A stretch of DNA of 47,672 bases from Clostridia bacterium (GTDB lineage Bacteria > Bacillota > Clostridia > Christensenellales > CAG-138): NCBI GenBank assembly GCA_017525875.1, contig JAFXSG010000040.1:1-47672 (forward strand), read 5' to 3'. Of this stretch, positions 7,823 to 16,002 are shown piece after piece. Under the pieces are notes generated by a model. It was not told the origin of the DNA. It saw only the letters and a list, made by a program, of their open reading frames with translations, and ran no database searches. Made by a program: the position numbers and the translations under genes. Position 1 is the first letter of the stretch. Every line of letters begins with the position of its first letter.

Positions 7823-8950
7823 TTACGGGTGGATATAGGCGAGCGGGTTCTTGGGGATGCCGCCCGCGATGACCTCGAAGTGAAGCCCGTTCGCGCCGAG
7901 CCTGCCGATGGGAGCGCCCATCGCGATAAGCTCGCCGACGGTGACCTCCGCCCTGTCAAGCCCCGCATAGCGCGTTATGAAGCCGGAACCGTGGTCGATA
8001 TCGACCGTGAGCCCGAGCGTGCCGCGCTCGATGACCGCAACGACCGTGCCGCTTGCGGCGGCAAGGCATTCCGTCCCCTCGGGCGCCTGGATATCAACGC
8101 CTCGGTGAAGCTGTGCCTCATAATAGCCGAAGAATCTGCTCACGCTGCCCTGCACCGGAAGGACGAAGGCAAACGGCGCCGGGGGACATTCCTCAAGAAG
8201 ATAGTTCCCGTCCGTCACGTTCGGGCCGATGGGGCGGGTGCCGATGATTATGTGCTCGTCTATCGGTTCCGCAAGCAGGCGCTCTTCGGCGACCACCATG
8301 GAATATTCCTCTCCGTTAAGGTAAGTGTATTCGTAAACGAACAGTTTTTTGCCCCTGCGCCCGTAAGACGCGACGAAGCGCGTGCCCTCGGTGTAAAGGT
8401 CGCTCGAGGTGTACTCGGTCTTATTGGGAATAGGGACGATCGCGTCCCTCGCGAAGGTCGTGCGGACGCGCAGCGGAGTGCTCTCGCCGATGAGCAGCGA
8501 ATAGGCTTCGTCGAAGCTCGTCGCATTCGATGTGTCCTCCGCGGCTGCGTATTCCACCTCGCTCGTCAGCTCCGTCACCATACCCGTACCCGGGCAGAGA
8601 CGCTCGAAATGCGCGACCGCGCTCGCAATGACCTCTTCCGCAGCCTGACGGCTCGCAAGCACGATGAAACTGCTGCCGTCGATGATTATCGCGGTGCGGA
8701 CGTAGCTCTGCGGCTCCGGGGTATCGCTCGGCGCGGGCTCCTCCGTCGCTTCAGGCGTATCGGCGGGCAGCGGCGTCGGCTCCGCGGTGGGGGCAGCCGT
8801 AGGTCCGGCCGTCGGAGCAGGCGTCTCCGTCCCCGCATAGCGTTTTGCGCCGGTCAGACCGAAGAGGGAGAAAAGCACGACCGAGGCGATAACGAGCACG
8901 CAAAACAGGGCGATCACAAGCGCCCGCAGCTTTCCCGTATTTTCGGCCAT
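7823..8950 (-). CDS. M23-fold (LytM/SpoIIQ-like) membrane protein lacking catalytic histidines
   Basis: A 375-residue protein: one N-terminal helix (about 8-30), a Thr/Pro/Ala-rich linker (about 40-80), a middle domain and a C-terminal M23 fold. Compared with LytM, the zinc ligands are kept (His282 and Asp286 in HRGVD, His357 in LHFEV). The two catalytic histidines are Gly: YAHL reads YAGL (Gly330) and HLH reads GLH (Gly355). It is therefore probably not a working endopeptidase. SpoIIQ, an M23-fold forespore protein that binds SpoIIIAH, lies near murA in other Firmicutes, so a SpoIIQ-like role is likely but unproven. I start at the ATG at 8950, which has AGGAAA; the upstream ATG at 8980 would coincide with the predicted transcription start. 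Confidence 0.8.
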   Translation of the reverse strand: MAENTGKLRALVIALFCVLVIASVVLFSLFGLTGAKRYAGTETPAPTAGPTAAPTAEPTPLPADTPEATEEPAPSDTPEPQSYVRTAIIIDGSSFIVLASRQAAEEVIASAVAHFERLCPGTGMVTELTSEVEYAAAEDTSNATSFDEAYSLLIGESTPLRVRTTFARDAIVPIPNKTEYTSSDLYTEGTRFVASYGRRGKKLFVYEYTYLNGEEYSMVVAEERLLAEPIDEHIIIGTRPIGPNVTDGNYLLEECPPAPFAFVLPVQGSVSRFFGYYEAQLHRGVDIQAPEGTECLAAASGTVVAVIERGTLGLTVDIDHGSGFITRYAGLDRAEVTVGELIAMGAPIGRLGANGLHFEVIAGGIPKNPLAYIHP

Positions 8951-8986
8951 GACGGCTTTCCTGTCCGCATTCTTCGACATGATCCT

Positions 8987-9015
8987 ATTATAAACCATTT
9001 TTGTCAATTCGGCAA
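8987..9015 (-). promoter_or_regulatory. Promoter for the M23-like/murA/copA run
   Basis: On the minus strand, -35 TTGCCG (9010-9015), 17 bp, -10 TATAAT (8987-8992). The transcription start would fall near 8980, which favours the start codon at 8950 with a short leader. It is back to back with the engB promoter. Confidence 0.55.
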
Positions 9016-9054
9016 TGATTAACGCGCATATTATCAAAGAAGCGAAATTTTCTC

Positions 9055-9083
9055 TTTACAATTATCCGATTTGTTGCTAAAAT
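9055..9083 (+). promoter_or_regulatory. Sigma-A promoter for engB
   Basis: TTTACA (9055-9060), 17 bp, TAAAAT (9078-9083). The predicted start near 9090 gives a leader of about 80 bases containing the hairpin at 9140-9156. Confidence 0.7.
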
Positions 9084-9134
9084 CCATGTGCAATGGCGGC
9101 GGAGGGAAGGCGTTCCTCCGCGATCTATCAAAGC

Positions 9135-9168
9135 AAGGAGCCCCTTCAAGCGGGGCCGGTACCGAAAA
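9135..9168 (+). promoter_or_regulatory. Shine-Dalgarno separated from engB start by a hairpin
   Basis: AAGGAG (9135-9140) lies 28 bases before the ATG, too far for normal initiation. A hairpin GCCCC-TTCAAGC-GGGGC (9140-9156) sits between them. Folding it would bring the site to about 12 bases from the start codon. No other Shine-Dalgarno is visible nearer the ATG. Compare the same layout at 24283-24315. Confidence 0.5.
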
Positions 9169-9792
9169 ATGGAATTCAGGATCAAAAAAGCGGAGTTCGT
9201 GACCAGCGTCGGCAAGGACGGAAAGTATCCGGAAAAGACCCGTGCCGAGGTCGCGATCGTCGGAAAATCAAACGTAGGCAAGTCCTCGCTCATCAATTCC
9301 CTCTGCGGGATGAACAAGCTCGCGAAGACCTCGCAAAAGCCTGGCAAGACGAGGCTTATCAATTTCTTCCTTTTGAACGGAGAGTTTCACCTTGTGGATC
9401 TCCCCGGGTACGGCTATGCCGCCGCCAGCAAGCAGGAACAGGCGGAGTGGGGGAGCCTCATCGAAAGCTATTTTGCCTCGGGCAGGGTGGGGCATATCTT
9501 CATGCTCGTCGATATCCGCCACGAACCCACGCAGGACGACCGGCAGATGTTCAAATACATCCTCTACTACGCGATCCCGTATACGCTCGTTGCGACGAAG
9601 GCGGACAAGCTCGCCAAAAGCCGCCGCCGTCAGGCCGCAAACAAATGCGCCAAGCTGCTCGGCGCGCCGCCTTACGCCGTCGCCTATTCCTCCGAGACAG
9701 GCGATGGAAAGGACGAACTGCTCGAGCGCCTGCGCCAGATCGTTTACGGCGATGAGCTCGCAAAAGCCCCGGATACGGACGAAAACGCATAA
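9169..9792 (+). CDS. engB: Ribosome biogenesis GTPase EngB (YihA/YsxC)
   Basis: A 207-residue TRAFAC GTPase needed for late assembly of the 50S ribosomal subunit. The P-loop GKSNVGKSS (32-40), the effector region with PGKTRLINFF, the G3 motif DLPGYGYA and the G4 motif TKAD are all present and the length is normal. The ATG at 9169 gives the N-terminus typical of the family (residues like AEFVTS shortly after the start). The leader is unusual because the ribosome site is separated by a hairpin. A promoter precedes it and no terminator follows before the next promoter. Confidence 0.95.
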   Translation: MEFRIKKAEFVTSVGKDGKYPEKTRAEVAIVGKSNVGKSSLINSLCGMNKLAKTSQKPGKTRLINFFLLNGEFHLVDLPGYGYAAASKQEQAEWGSLIESYFASGRVGHIFMLVDIRHEPTQDDRQMFKYILYYAIPYTLVATKADKLAKSRRRQAANKCAKLLGAPPYAVAYSSETGDGKDELLERLRQIVYGDELAKAPDTDENA

Positions 9793-9857
9793 TTTCCGGG
9801 GATCCGCACATAAAAGAAAACGGCAAACACAGCGCGAAAATATTTTTTTCAAAGGTA

Positions 9858-9886
9858 TTGACATTGCAGCGCTATGTTCGCATAAT
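9858..9886 (+). promoter_or_regulatory. Strong sigma-A promoter for the zinc-ribbon gene
   Basis: TTGACA (9858-9863), 17 bp, CATAAT (9881-9886). An A/T-rich tract (ATATTTTTTTC) just upstream could act as an UP element. Confidence 0.8.
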
Positions 9887-9910
9887 AAGATAACCAAAGG
9901 GGAGCCCCCT

Positions 9911-9930
9911 GCGCCGCGCTAATACGGCGC
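9911..9930 (+). other. Leader hairpin before the zinc-ribbon gene
   Basis: GCGCCG (9911-9916) pairs perfectly with CGGCGC (9925-9930) around an 8-base loop. It lies in the 5' leader, 17 bases before the AAAGGA ribosome site, and is not followed by a T-run. It may stabilise the transcript; the function is unknown. Confidence 0.5.
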
Positions 9931-9960
9931 AATTCATGATCACGCTGAAAGGATTATGTT

Positions 9961-10356
9961 ATGGGATACAGAAAATGTCCTAAATGCGAATTGAACTATA
10001 TCCGCGACGATCAGCAGCTTTGCGACATCTGCTCCAGAAAATACAAGAGCTTCGATGAGGATGAAACTCAGGAAGTCATCATGTGCTCCGAATGCGGTGA
10101 GAATCCCGCTATGAAGGGCAAGGATCTCTGCGCCGAGTGCTACAAGGAGAGCCTCCGCCAGGAGAGCTACCAGAAGCAGCCCAAGCCCCCGGTGGTCACT
10201 TCGATCGGTATGGAGGATCCGGATCTTGAAGAGGTCGAGGTCCCTCTTGACGATAACGAGATCCCCGAGGATGAACTCACCGAGGTCGAGACCGACTTCG
10301 CCGACGACGATCAGGATGAGGATCTCGACGATGACGACGACGATTACAACAACTGA
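9961..10356 (+). CDS. Double zinc-ribbon protein with very acidic tail, function unknown
   Basis: A 131-residue soluble protein. Two four-cysteine modules are evident: CPKC (6, 9) with CDIC (21, 24) and CSEC (42, 45) with CAEC (57, 60), each with the CxxC spacing of a zinc ribbon. From about residue 84 the chain is dominated by Asp and Glu and ends in a run of aspartates. It has a near-consensus promoter and an AAAGGA ribosome site, which suggests strong expression. It is probably co-transcribed with the phosphoesterase gene 31 bases downstream. I do not recognise the family. Such a layout could suit a nucleic-acid or RNA-polymerase partner, but that is only a guess. Confidence 0.8.
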   Translation: MGYRKCPKCELNYIRDDQQLCDICSRKYKSFDEDETQEVIMCSECGENPAMKGKDLCAECYKESLRQESYQKQPKPPVVTSIGMEDPDLEEVEVPLDDNEIPEDELTEVETDFADDDQDEDLDDDDDDYNN

Positions 10357-10387
10357 GCGCGCCGCGCTCCGATAAGGCACAGGTTTA

Positions 10388-11134
10388 ATGAAGGTCTTTG
10401 CGCTCTCCGATCTGCACCTGGACGGAAAACAGAATAAACCGATGGACGTTTTCGGCGACAGGTGGGCGGGGCACGCACAGCGCGTGTTCGACAACTGGCG
10501 CGCGGCTGTGACAGAAGAGGACTGCGTGCTGATCGCAGGCGATTTCTGCTGGGCGATGATGCTGCGGGACGCTGAAGACGATCTCTTCGCCGTTTCTCAG
10601 CTCCCCGGGCAGAAGATCATGATCCGCGGGAACCACGATTACTGGTGGTCTTCGCCCACGAAGATGCGCGACCTGCTCCCGAAGAATATGCGCATCATCC
10701 AGAACGACGCGGTCGATATGGGTCCGTTCGTCGCCTGCGGCAGTCGCGGGTGGCTGCTGCCGGGTTCCGCGGAGTTCACTCAGGCGGACGAAAAGATCCT
10801 CGCGCGGGAACTCATCCGCCTCGAGATGAGTCTCAATGCCGCTGTGCGCCTTGCAGGCGAGGGTGAAGAAGAAAAGCCGATCATCGTCATGATGCACTAC
10901 CCGCCCGTCCCGGAAAACGGCGCTGATTCAGCGTTTTCCGAACTGATCGCCCGCTATCGCGTGAAGACCGTCGTCTACGGGCACCTGCACGCGCAGAGCT
11001 GCAAAAACGCCTTCGAGGGCGAAAAGAACGGCGCAAGCTATATCCTAACCTCCGCCGATCATCTCGGTTTCGTACCCAAACTCATCGACGAGTTCGATGA
11101 GGAGCCGGCGGAACCGGATCCCGAAGCAGAATAA
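10388..11134 (+). CDS. Calcineurin-like metallophosphoesterase
   Basis: A 248-residue protein with the full set of dinuclear metallophosphoesterase motifs: SDLHLDG at the start (DxH), AGDFCWA (GDxxW in place of GDxxD), RGNHDYWW (GNHD), MMHYPP and YGHLHA (GHxH). The family occurs widely in Clostridia and is annotated only as a phosphohydrolase; the substrate is not known. It follows the zinc-ribbon gene by 31 bases with no terminator between them. A strong terminator closes the operon at 11147. Confidence 0.9.
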   Translation: MKVFALSDLHLDGKQNKPMDVFGDRWAGHAQRVFDNWRAAVTEEDCVLIAGDFCWAMMLRDAEDDLFAVSQLPGQKIMIRGNHDYWWSSPTKMRDLLPKNMRIIQNDAVDMGPFVACGSRGWLLPGSAEFTQADEKILARELIRLEMSLNAAVRLAGEGEEEKPIIVMMHYPPVPENGADSAFSELIARYRVKTVVYGHLHAQSCKNAFEGEKNGASYILTSADHLGFVPKLIDEFDEEPAEPDPEAE

Positions 11135-11146
11135 CAAGCGGCAAAT

Positions 11147-11183
11147 ACCGGGCCTTATGCGGACGCGCAGGCCCGGTTTTTTT
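11147..11183 (+). terminator. Intrinsic terminator after the phosphoesterase gene
   Basis: ACCGGGCC (11147-11154) pairs with GGCCCGGT (11170-11177), followed by seven T (11177-11183). Confidence 0.9.
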
Positions 11184-11197
11184 GCCTTCACATCAGC

Positions 11198-11236
11198 TTG
11201 CCCCGCCGCAGCCTTGCATCGGCCGCAGCGGGGCAA
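11198..11236. other. Long GC-rich hairpin at the 3' side of spoIVA
   Basis: TTGCCCCGC (11198-11206) pairs exactly with GCGGGGCAA (11228-11236), and the inner bases can extend the stem. No T-run follows on the minus strand, so it is not a standard terminator for spoIVA, but it may mark the 3' end of that transcript. Confidence 0.5.
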
Positions 11237-11274
11237 TCGCATTATCCTGTTCGTTTTCGGGTCGGGGCGAAGTT

Positions 11275-12765
11275 TCAGAGCATTATGCACACCAGCCCCC
11301 TGCAACCCTCGTTGACCATGCGCGTGATCGCCTCGCGCAGCTTCTGCTGCACCTCGGCGCTCAGTCGGCAGGATTTGCCCGCCATGCCTTCCTTCACAAG
11401 GTCGTAGAGGGATTTTCCGAAGATATTCGTGGACCAGATGTCCTCCGGGCTCTTCTCGAATTTTTCCGTCAGGTAGCTCATGAGCTCCTCACTCTGCTCC
11501 GCCGTGCCAACGAGCGGATTGACCTCGCTTTCGATATCAACGCGGATCACGTGCAGCCCGCTCGCCCTTGCCTTGAGGCGAACGCCGAAGCGGCTCCCGT
11601 GCTGAACGATCTCCGGTTCGTCGAGCTGCATCGCGTCTATCTCCGGCGGGACCAGCCCGTAGCCCGTTTCCTCCGCGGCGATCAGCGCGGCGCGCACGCG
11701 GTCGTATTCCCTCTTTGCGGCGGCGAACTCCTTGAGCGACGAGATGAGCTGCGCCTCGTTATCCACCTTGCAGCCGCATTCCTCGCTCAGCACCCGGTAG
11801 AACACGCTGTCCTCAGCCGTCAGACGGAACGCCGCCGTACCCGTGCCGAGGTCGACACGAAGCTGCTCCGTCGCTCGAAGGTCCTCCGCCGTCTCAAACG
11901 CCTTCGGAACGAGACGGATATCGCGCATCACCCTGAGCTCGCTCATCATGCCGCGCGCTCTCCCGACAAGGTCCGTCATGATGGGGTGCTCCGGCGGGAG
12001 CGCCGTCATCCAGCCCGGAAGGGCGATCGACACGTTCTGAAGGGGGAATTCCAGCAGGACGCTCTCGAGCATCGCCTCGATATCCGCTTCGCTCATCGTC
12101 ATGACGTTCACAGGTGTTACGGGGCGGGCGTATTTTTCGGCGAGCCGACCGGCAAGCGCCGCCGTCTCAGGATCCTGCGGGTGCGTGGAGTTCAGAAGGA
12201 TGATGAACGGCTTCCCCGTGCGCGAAAGTTCGTCTATCACGCGCGCTTCCGCCAGCTCATAGCTTTTGCGTTCGATGCCTGTGATGCTCCCGTCGGTCAG
12301 CATCGCGATACCGATCGTGCTGTGCTCGGTGATGACCTTCTTCGTTCCGATCTCCGCCGCTTCGCCGAACGGGATATCGTGGTCGAACCACGGCGTGCGC
12401 ACCATGCGGGGCTGTTCCGCTTCCTCGCCTCCGAGCGCGCCGTCCACCATATAGCCCACGCAGTCCACCATGCGGACGCGCAGCGAGAGACCGTCCTCGC
12501 CGACGGTGATCTCCGCCGCTTCGTTCGGAACGAATTTCGGCTGTGTGGTCATGACCGTCCGCCCGGAACCGCTCTGCGGCAGCTCGTCGACGATGCGGCT
12601 GCGTTCAAACTCGTTCTGCACGGCGGGCAGCACCATGAGGTCCATGAACCGCTTGATAAAGGTCGATTTGCCCGTCCGCACGGGTCCGACGACGCCGATA
12701 TAGATATCCCCGCCCGTGCGCAGGCTTATATCACGGTAGATATCCGTGCCTGATTTAATTCCCAT
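11275..12765 (-). CDS. spoIVA: Stage IV sporulation protein A
   Basis: A 496-residue protein, the usual SpoIVA length. SpoIVA is the ATP-driven cytoskeletal protein that polymerises on the forespore surface and anchors the spore coat basement layer. The N-terminus carries the Walker A motif GPVRTGKS (27-34) in the family context GGDIYIGVVG and FIKRFM. The C-terminus ends GCRGLVCIML, as in other SpoIVA proteins, where the last residues attach to SpoVM and the membrane. GGAGG lies 6 bases before the ATG. A sigma-E-like promoter is seen at 12809-12837. Its presence shows the organism forms endospores. Confidence 0.97.
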   Translation of the reverse strand: MGIKSGTDIYRDISLRTGGDIYIGVVGPVRTGKSTFIKRFMDLMVLPAVQNEFERSRIVDELPQSGSGRTVMTTQPKFVPNEAAEITVGEDGLSLRVRMVDCVGYMVDGALGGEEAEQPRMVRTPWFDHDIPFGEAAEIGTKKVITEHSTIGIAMLTDGSITGIERKSYELAEARVIDELSRTGKPFIILLNSTHPQDPETAALAGRLAEKYARPVTPVNVMTMSEADIEAMLESVLLEFPLQNVSIALPGWMTALPPEHPIMTDLVGRARGMMSELRVMRDIRLVPKAFETAEDLRATEQLRVDLGTGTAAFRLTAEDSVFYRVLSEECGCKVDNEAQLISSLKEFAAAKREYDRVRAALIAAEETGYGLVPPEIDAMQLDEPEIVQHGSRFGVRLKARASGLHVIRVDIESEVNPLVGTAEQSEELMSYLTEKFEKSPEDIWSTNIFGKSLYDLVKEGMAGKSCRLSAEVQQKLREAITRMVNEGCRGLVCIML

Positions 12766-12808
12766 AAAGAACCTCCGCTTTGTTGTTCCACGGCAATCCG
12801 TTTGGGAA

Positions 12809-12837
12809 TAAATATGCGTAAAGAAAGCACGATATGC
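12809..12837 (-). promoter_or_regulatory. Putative sigma-E promoter of spoIVA
   Basis: On the minus strand GCATATC (12831-12837), 14 bp, CATATTTA (12809-12816). This partly matches the mother-cell sigma-E pattern (KMATATT, 14-15 bp, CATACAHT). Its position about 45 bases before the spoIVA ATG and the known sigma-E control of spoIVA support it. Confidence 0.5.
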
Positions 12838-12868
12838 AAAAACCCCGCAGGAAGCGTTCCCGCGGGGT
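12837..12868 (-). terminator. Terminator after the SGNH-hydrolase gene
   Basis: On the minus strand ACCCCGC pairs with GCGGGGT (12842-12848 with 12862-12868), with an inner GGAA/TTCC stem, followed by TTTTTGC. It ends the upstream operon just before the spoIVA promoter; the T-tail touches the -35 region. Confidence 0.8.
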
Positions 12869-12883
12869 CGCTGTTTTTTGAGC

Positions 12884-13858
12884 TTATCTCAGAACGGCCG
12901 CGGCGCTGCGGCAGATATGGTTCGCCCAATAGCCCAAATAGGTTTTGTTCAGGTGGATGCCGTCGTTCGACGCCTCCGCCGGGAGCGCGCCGCCCGGCCC
13001 GATGAGCTCGCTCGGCACGGTGATGAAATGCGCGTACGGGATAGAGCCGGCGATCGCTTCAAGACCGCTGTTGATATAGCTGATATGGGGATTGGTCACG
13101 CCGTACGGGCTCGTATCGGAAACGTGCTGCGATACGGGCGGAACGCCGGTGAGGAACACCTTCGCGCCGGGTTGCCTTGCGTGAACGTCCTCAACAAGCT
13201 GCCTGTATTTGTTTAGAAATGTATCCAGGCTCGGCCAGCCGCATTCGTTCTGGCCGAACATCAGCAGCACGCCCTCGTAGCTGCCGTGATTCAGCTCGTC
13301 TATGATCGGAACGCTGCCGTGCTCCGTGGGCGTGGTGTAGACCGTGTTCACGTTCAGCCCAACGCGTGTGTACCATGCGCCGTTGTCGATCACGTGGTAG
13401 AGATGCAGCCCCTCGAAGGTGGAGTTGCCAACGAAACAGCAGTTATCGAATACGCTGAAATCAGGCGTACCCGCGGGTGGGGCCGTCGGCACGGCGGTGG
13501 GCTTGGGCGTTGCCGTCGGCATTGGCGCCTGTGTCGGCGCGGCGGTCGGCGTTGGCGCGGTCGTCGGCGCGGAAGTGGGAGCCGCTGTCGGCTCTTCGAC
13601 AGGCGCGGGAGTGGGGGAGACCGCAGGCGCTTCGGTCGGCGCAGATCCGGGGGTGATCTCCTCCGTTTGCGCGGGCGCTGTCGGAGAAACGGGCGGTTCG
13701 CCGGTGGGCTCGTCCGTTTTTGCAGCCGGCGGCGCTTCGGTCAAAGGAGCGGCGGTCTCATCCGCCGCAGGCAGTTCCGTGCGAACGCATCCCGCAAGGG
13801 GATGCAGGATGAATATCAGTGCAAGCACTGCGGAAACGATTTTTTTCTTAGTGATCAT
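12884..13858 (-). CDS. SGNH/GDSL-type hydrolase lipoprotein
   Basis: A 324-residue exported protein: lipoprotein signal with lipobox LAGC (Cys24), a Pro/Thr/Ala/Glu-rich linker of about 100 residues (30-130) and an SGNH esterase domain. Catalytic motifs are visible as FVGNS (Ser146, block I), FGQNE (Asn204, block III) and NDGIHLN (Asp299, His302, block V). It is likely to remove acyl or acetyl groups from a cell-surface polymer or glycan; the substrate is unknown. The ATG at 13858 is chosen because it creates the signal peptide, although its ribosome site is weak. It follows the GNAT gene in the der operon by 49 bases and ends at a terminator. Confidence 0.85.
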   Translation of the reverse strand: MITKKKIVSAVLALIFILHPLAGCVRTELPAADETAAPLTEAPPAAKTDEPTGEPPVSPTAPAQTEEITPGSAPTEAPAVSPTPAPVEEPTAAPTSAPTTAPTPTAAPTQAPMPTATPKPTAVPTAPPAGTPDFSVFDNCCFVGNSTFEGLHLYHVIDNGAWYTRVGLNVNTVYTTPTEHGSVPIIDELNHGSYEGVLLMFGQNECGWPSLDTFLNKYRQLVEDVHARQPGAKVFLTGVPPVSQHVSDTSPYGVTNPHISYINSGLEAIAGSIPYAHFITVPSELIGPGGALPAEASNDGIHLNKTYLGYWANHICRSAAAVLR

Positions 13859-13907
13859 AATATTTCGTGAAAAGGTCTTATTATCGGAATGCCGCCATGC
13901 GGCCGCT

Positions 13908-14648
13908 TCAATCGCCGTCAGCCTTTGCCGTAACGAGCTCTGCCCAGGCTGGAAGAAAGCCCGCGGAAAGAGCGACCCGTTGGGAGGCGATGTGGGACAT
14001 GGACGTGCCGTAAAACGGCAGTACGCCGCGCCGGATGATCTCATTTTTAAGCAGCGTCACGAGCAGCGTCCCGATCCCGCGCTGCCTTGCGTCGGGCTCC
14101 ACGTTTATGCCGATCTGCCACATGGTCGGACTGTCGCAGCTCGCTCCAGCCATGCCGAGGATCGTTCCGCCCTTTGAAGCGGAAACGCCGAGCACGTCCG
14201 GCGCGTTCGGGTAAAAAGCGAACGCTTCGCCAAAGCGTTCGTCACCGCGAAAACGTTCGATCGCGGCCTCATCATACCATTCGATCGAATAGTCGCGGGC
14301 GTTCGCCGAGGTGGGCTCCTCCGCGATAAAGAAGGGGTGGACGCTCTCGATGCGATACCCGTCCGCGTGGATGCGGTCGTTCAGAAGGCGAAGGTTCTTC
14401 GCCTCGAAAAACCACTCGCCGCCCCGATCCGCGTACTGACGGCGGCACCGGTCGACGATATCCTCACGACCCGCAAAGAGCAGCTTCCCTCCCAAGGCGG
14501 CGATCTTCAGATAACACTCGTTTCCCTCCTGCCAGCACCTTCTTCCGGGAAGGAAACTGTGCACGGAAAAGACGTTGCCCGGGCTGAGGATATCTGCTTC
14601 CGTGCAGCAATAATCGAGCGCTAACTGTGCGGCAAGGACCCTGCTCAT
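13908..14648 (-). CDS. GNAT family acetyltransferase
   Basis: A 246-residue protein with a C-terminal GNAT fold: IGINVEPDARQRGIGTLLV contains the acetyl-CoA-binding RxxGIG/A element (about residues 186-193), and the last part has a family pattern with PFYGTSMSHIASQ and GFLPAWAEL. The N-terminal 120 residues are less conserved. Substrate unknown. Its ATG directly follows the der stop codon (TGA-ATG), so the two genes are translationally coupled. Confidence 0.85.
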   Translation of the reverse strand: MSRVLAAQLALDYCCTEADILSPGNVFSVHSFLPGRRCWQEGNECYLKIAALGGKLLFAGREDIVDRCRRQYADRGGEWFFEAKNLRLLNDRIHADGYRIESVHPFFIAEEPTSANARDYSIEWYDEAAIERFRGDERFGEAFAFYPNAPDVLGVSASKGGTILGMAGASCDSPTMWQIGINVEPDARQRGIGTLLVTLLKNEIIRRGVLPFYGTSMSHIASQRVALSAGFLPAWAELVTAKADGD

Positions 14649-15974
14649 TCAGTTGTTCTCGTTCCGCTCGCGCTTGCGGATGATTATGCGCAGCGGCGTT
14701 GCGGTGAGCTCGAAGGATTTGCGGATGTAGTTTTCAAGATACCGCTTGTATGAAAAATGCATGAGGTCGGGCTCGTTGACGAAGATCACGAACGTCGGCG
14801 GGCGGGTAGAAACCTGGGTCGCGTAATAGATGCGCAGGCGGCGGCCGCCGGAGAGCGGGGGATCGTTCATCGTGATCGCCTCGGAGACGATGCCGTTCAG
14901 CTTGCCGGTCGGGATGCGCGTGCTGTTCTGCTCAAACGCAAACTCCGCAAGCTCCATCACCTTGTTCACGCGCTGGCCCGTCTTCGCGGAGATGAACAGC
15001 ATCGGAACGTAGCTCATGAACGCGAGGTCCACGAGCATATCCTTTTTGAATTTGTCAGCTGTGTAGGTGTCCTTTTCGATGAGGTCCCATTTGTTGACGA
15101 TGACGACGCTCGCCTTGCCCTCCTCGTGAACGTAACCCGCGATGCGCACGTCCTGCTCGCTCAGCCCGCGCTCCGCATCCACAACGATCAGCGCGATATC
15201 GGCGCGGCGGATGGCGGCGAGGGAGCGGATCACGCTGTAACGCTCGACGGTCTCGTCCTCGACGGAGCGCTTGCGGCGGATGCCGGCGGTGTCGATCAGC
15301 GTATAGCTCTTCCCGTTCCACTCAAAAGGCGTGTCGATCGCGTCGCGCGTGGTGCCGGGGACGTCGCTCACGATGCTGCGCTCATGCCCGAGCAGCGCGT
15401 TAAGAAGGCTGGATTTGCCAACGTTCGGCCGTCCGACGACGCAGATGGCGGGGTTCTCCTCCGCGGCTTCCTCGTCGATACGCTCAAAGTAGGAAACGAC
15501 CTCGTCCAGCAGGTCGCCGATGCCGAGACCCTGTTCCGCCGAAATGCCGTAGGGCGTCCCGATGCCGAGGGAATAGAAATCATACACCGCTTCTTCAAAC
15601 TTCGGGTGGTCGATCTTGTTCACGGCAAGCACGACGGGCTTTTTGCTGCGGCGCAGCATGTCCGCCACCTCTTCGTCCGCCGCGGTGAGGCCCGCACGCC
15701 CGTCAACGATGAAGATGATGACGTGTGCGGTCTCGATCGCGAGCTCCGCCTGACGGCGCATCTGCTTCGCGATGATGTCTTCGTTTTCCGGCTCGATGCC
15801 GCCCGTGTCGATGAGGGTGAAGCGGTAGTCCAGCCATTCGCCGTCCGCATAGATGCGGTCGCGCGTAACGCCCGGGGAGTCCTCCACGATGGCGATGCGC
15901 TTGCCGACGATCTTGTTGAAAAGGGTTGATTTGCCCACGTTCGGGCGGCCCACTATTGCGATCAAAGGTTTCAT
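14649..15974 (-). CDS. der: Ribosome biogenesis GTPase Der (EngA)
   Basis: A 441-residue protein with the tandem GTPase domains unique to Der, needed for 50S subunit assembly. Domain 1 has GRPNVGKS (9-16), DTGG (57-60) and NKID (119-122). Domain 2 has GRPNVGKS (181-188), DTAG (228-231) and NKWD (294-297). A KH-like C-terminal domain follows. The length is normal and AAGGA precedes the ATG. It lies 28 bases after the DUF512 gene and overlaps none of its neighbours. Confidence 0.97.
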   Translation of the reverse strand: MKPLIAIVGRPNVGKSTLFNKIVGKRIAIVEDSPGVTRDRIYADGEWLDYRFTLIDTGGIEPENEDIIAKQMRRQAELAIETAHVIIFIVDGRAGLTAADEEVADMLRRSKKPVVLAVNKIDHPKFEEAVYDFYSLGIGTPYGISAEQGLGIGDLLDEVVSYFERIDEEAAEENPAICVVGRPNVGKSSLLNALLGHERSIVSDVPGTTRDAIDTPFEWNGKSYTLIDTAGIRRKRSVEDETVERYSVIRSLAAIRRADIALIVVDAERGLSEQDVRIAGYVHEEGKASVVIVNKWDLIEKDTYTADKFKKDMLVDLAFMSYVPMLFISAKTGQRVNKVMELAEFAFEQNSTRIPTGKLNGIVSEAITMNDPPLSGGRRLRIYYATQVSTRPPTFVIFVNEPDLMHFSYKRYLENYIRKSFELTATPLRIIIRKRERNENN

Positions 15975-16002
15975 TTTGCTGTATCCTTATGTATGAATTA
16001 TT

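Noticed and set aside
8992-9006. TTGACA close to the minus-strand TATAAT before the M23-like gene
   Set aside because: Only about 9 bp separate the two boxes, so they cannot form one promoter; TTGCCG at 17 bp is used instead.
9169-9792. GTG at 9088 as the engB start
   Set aside because: It would add 27 basic residues unlike the family and overlap the predicted transcription start; no ribosome site.
11182-12753. 523-residue open frame antisense to spoIVA
   Set aside because: Shadow of spoIVA; no ribosome site, no recognisable domain.
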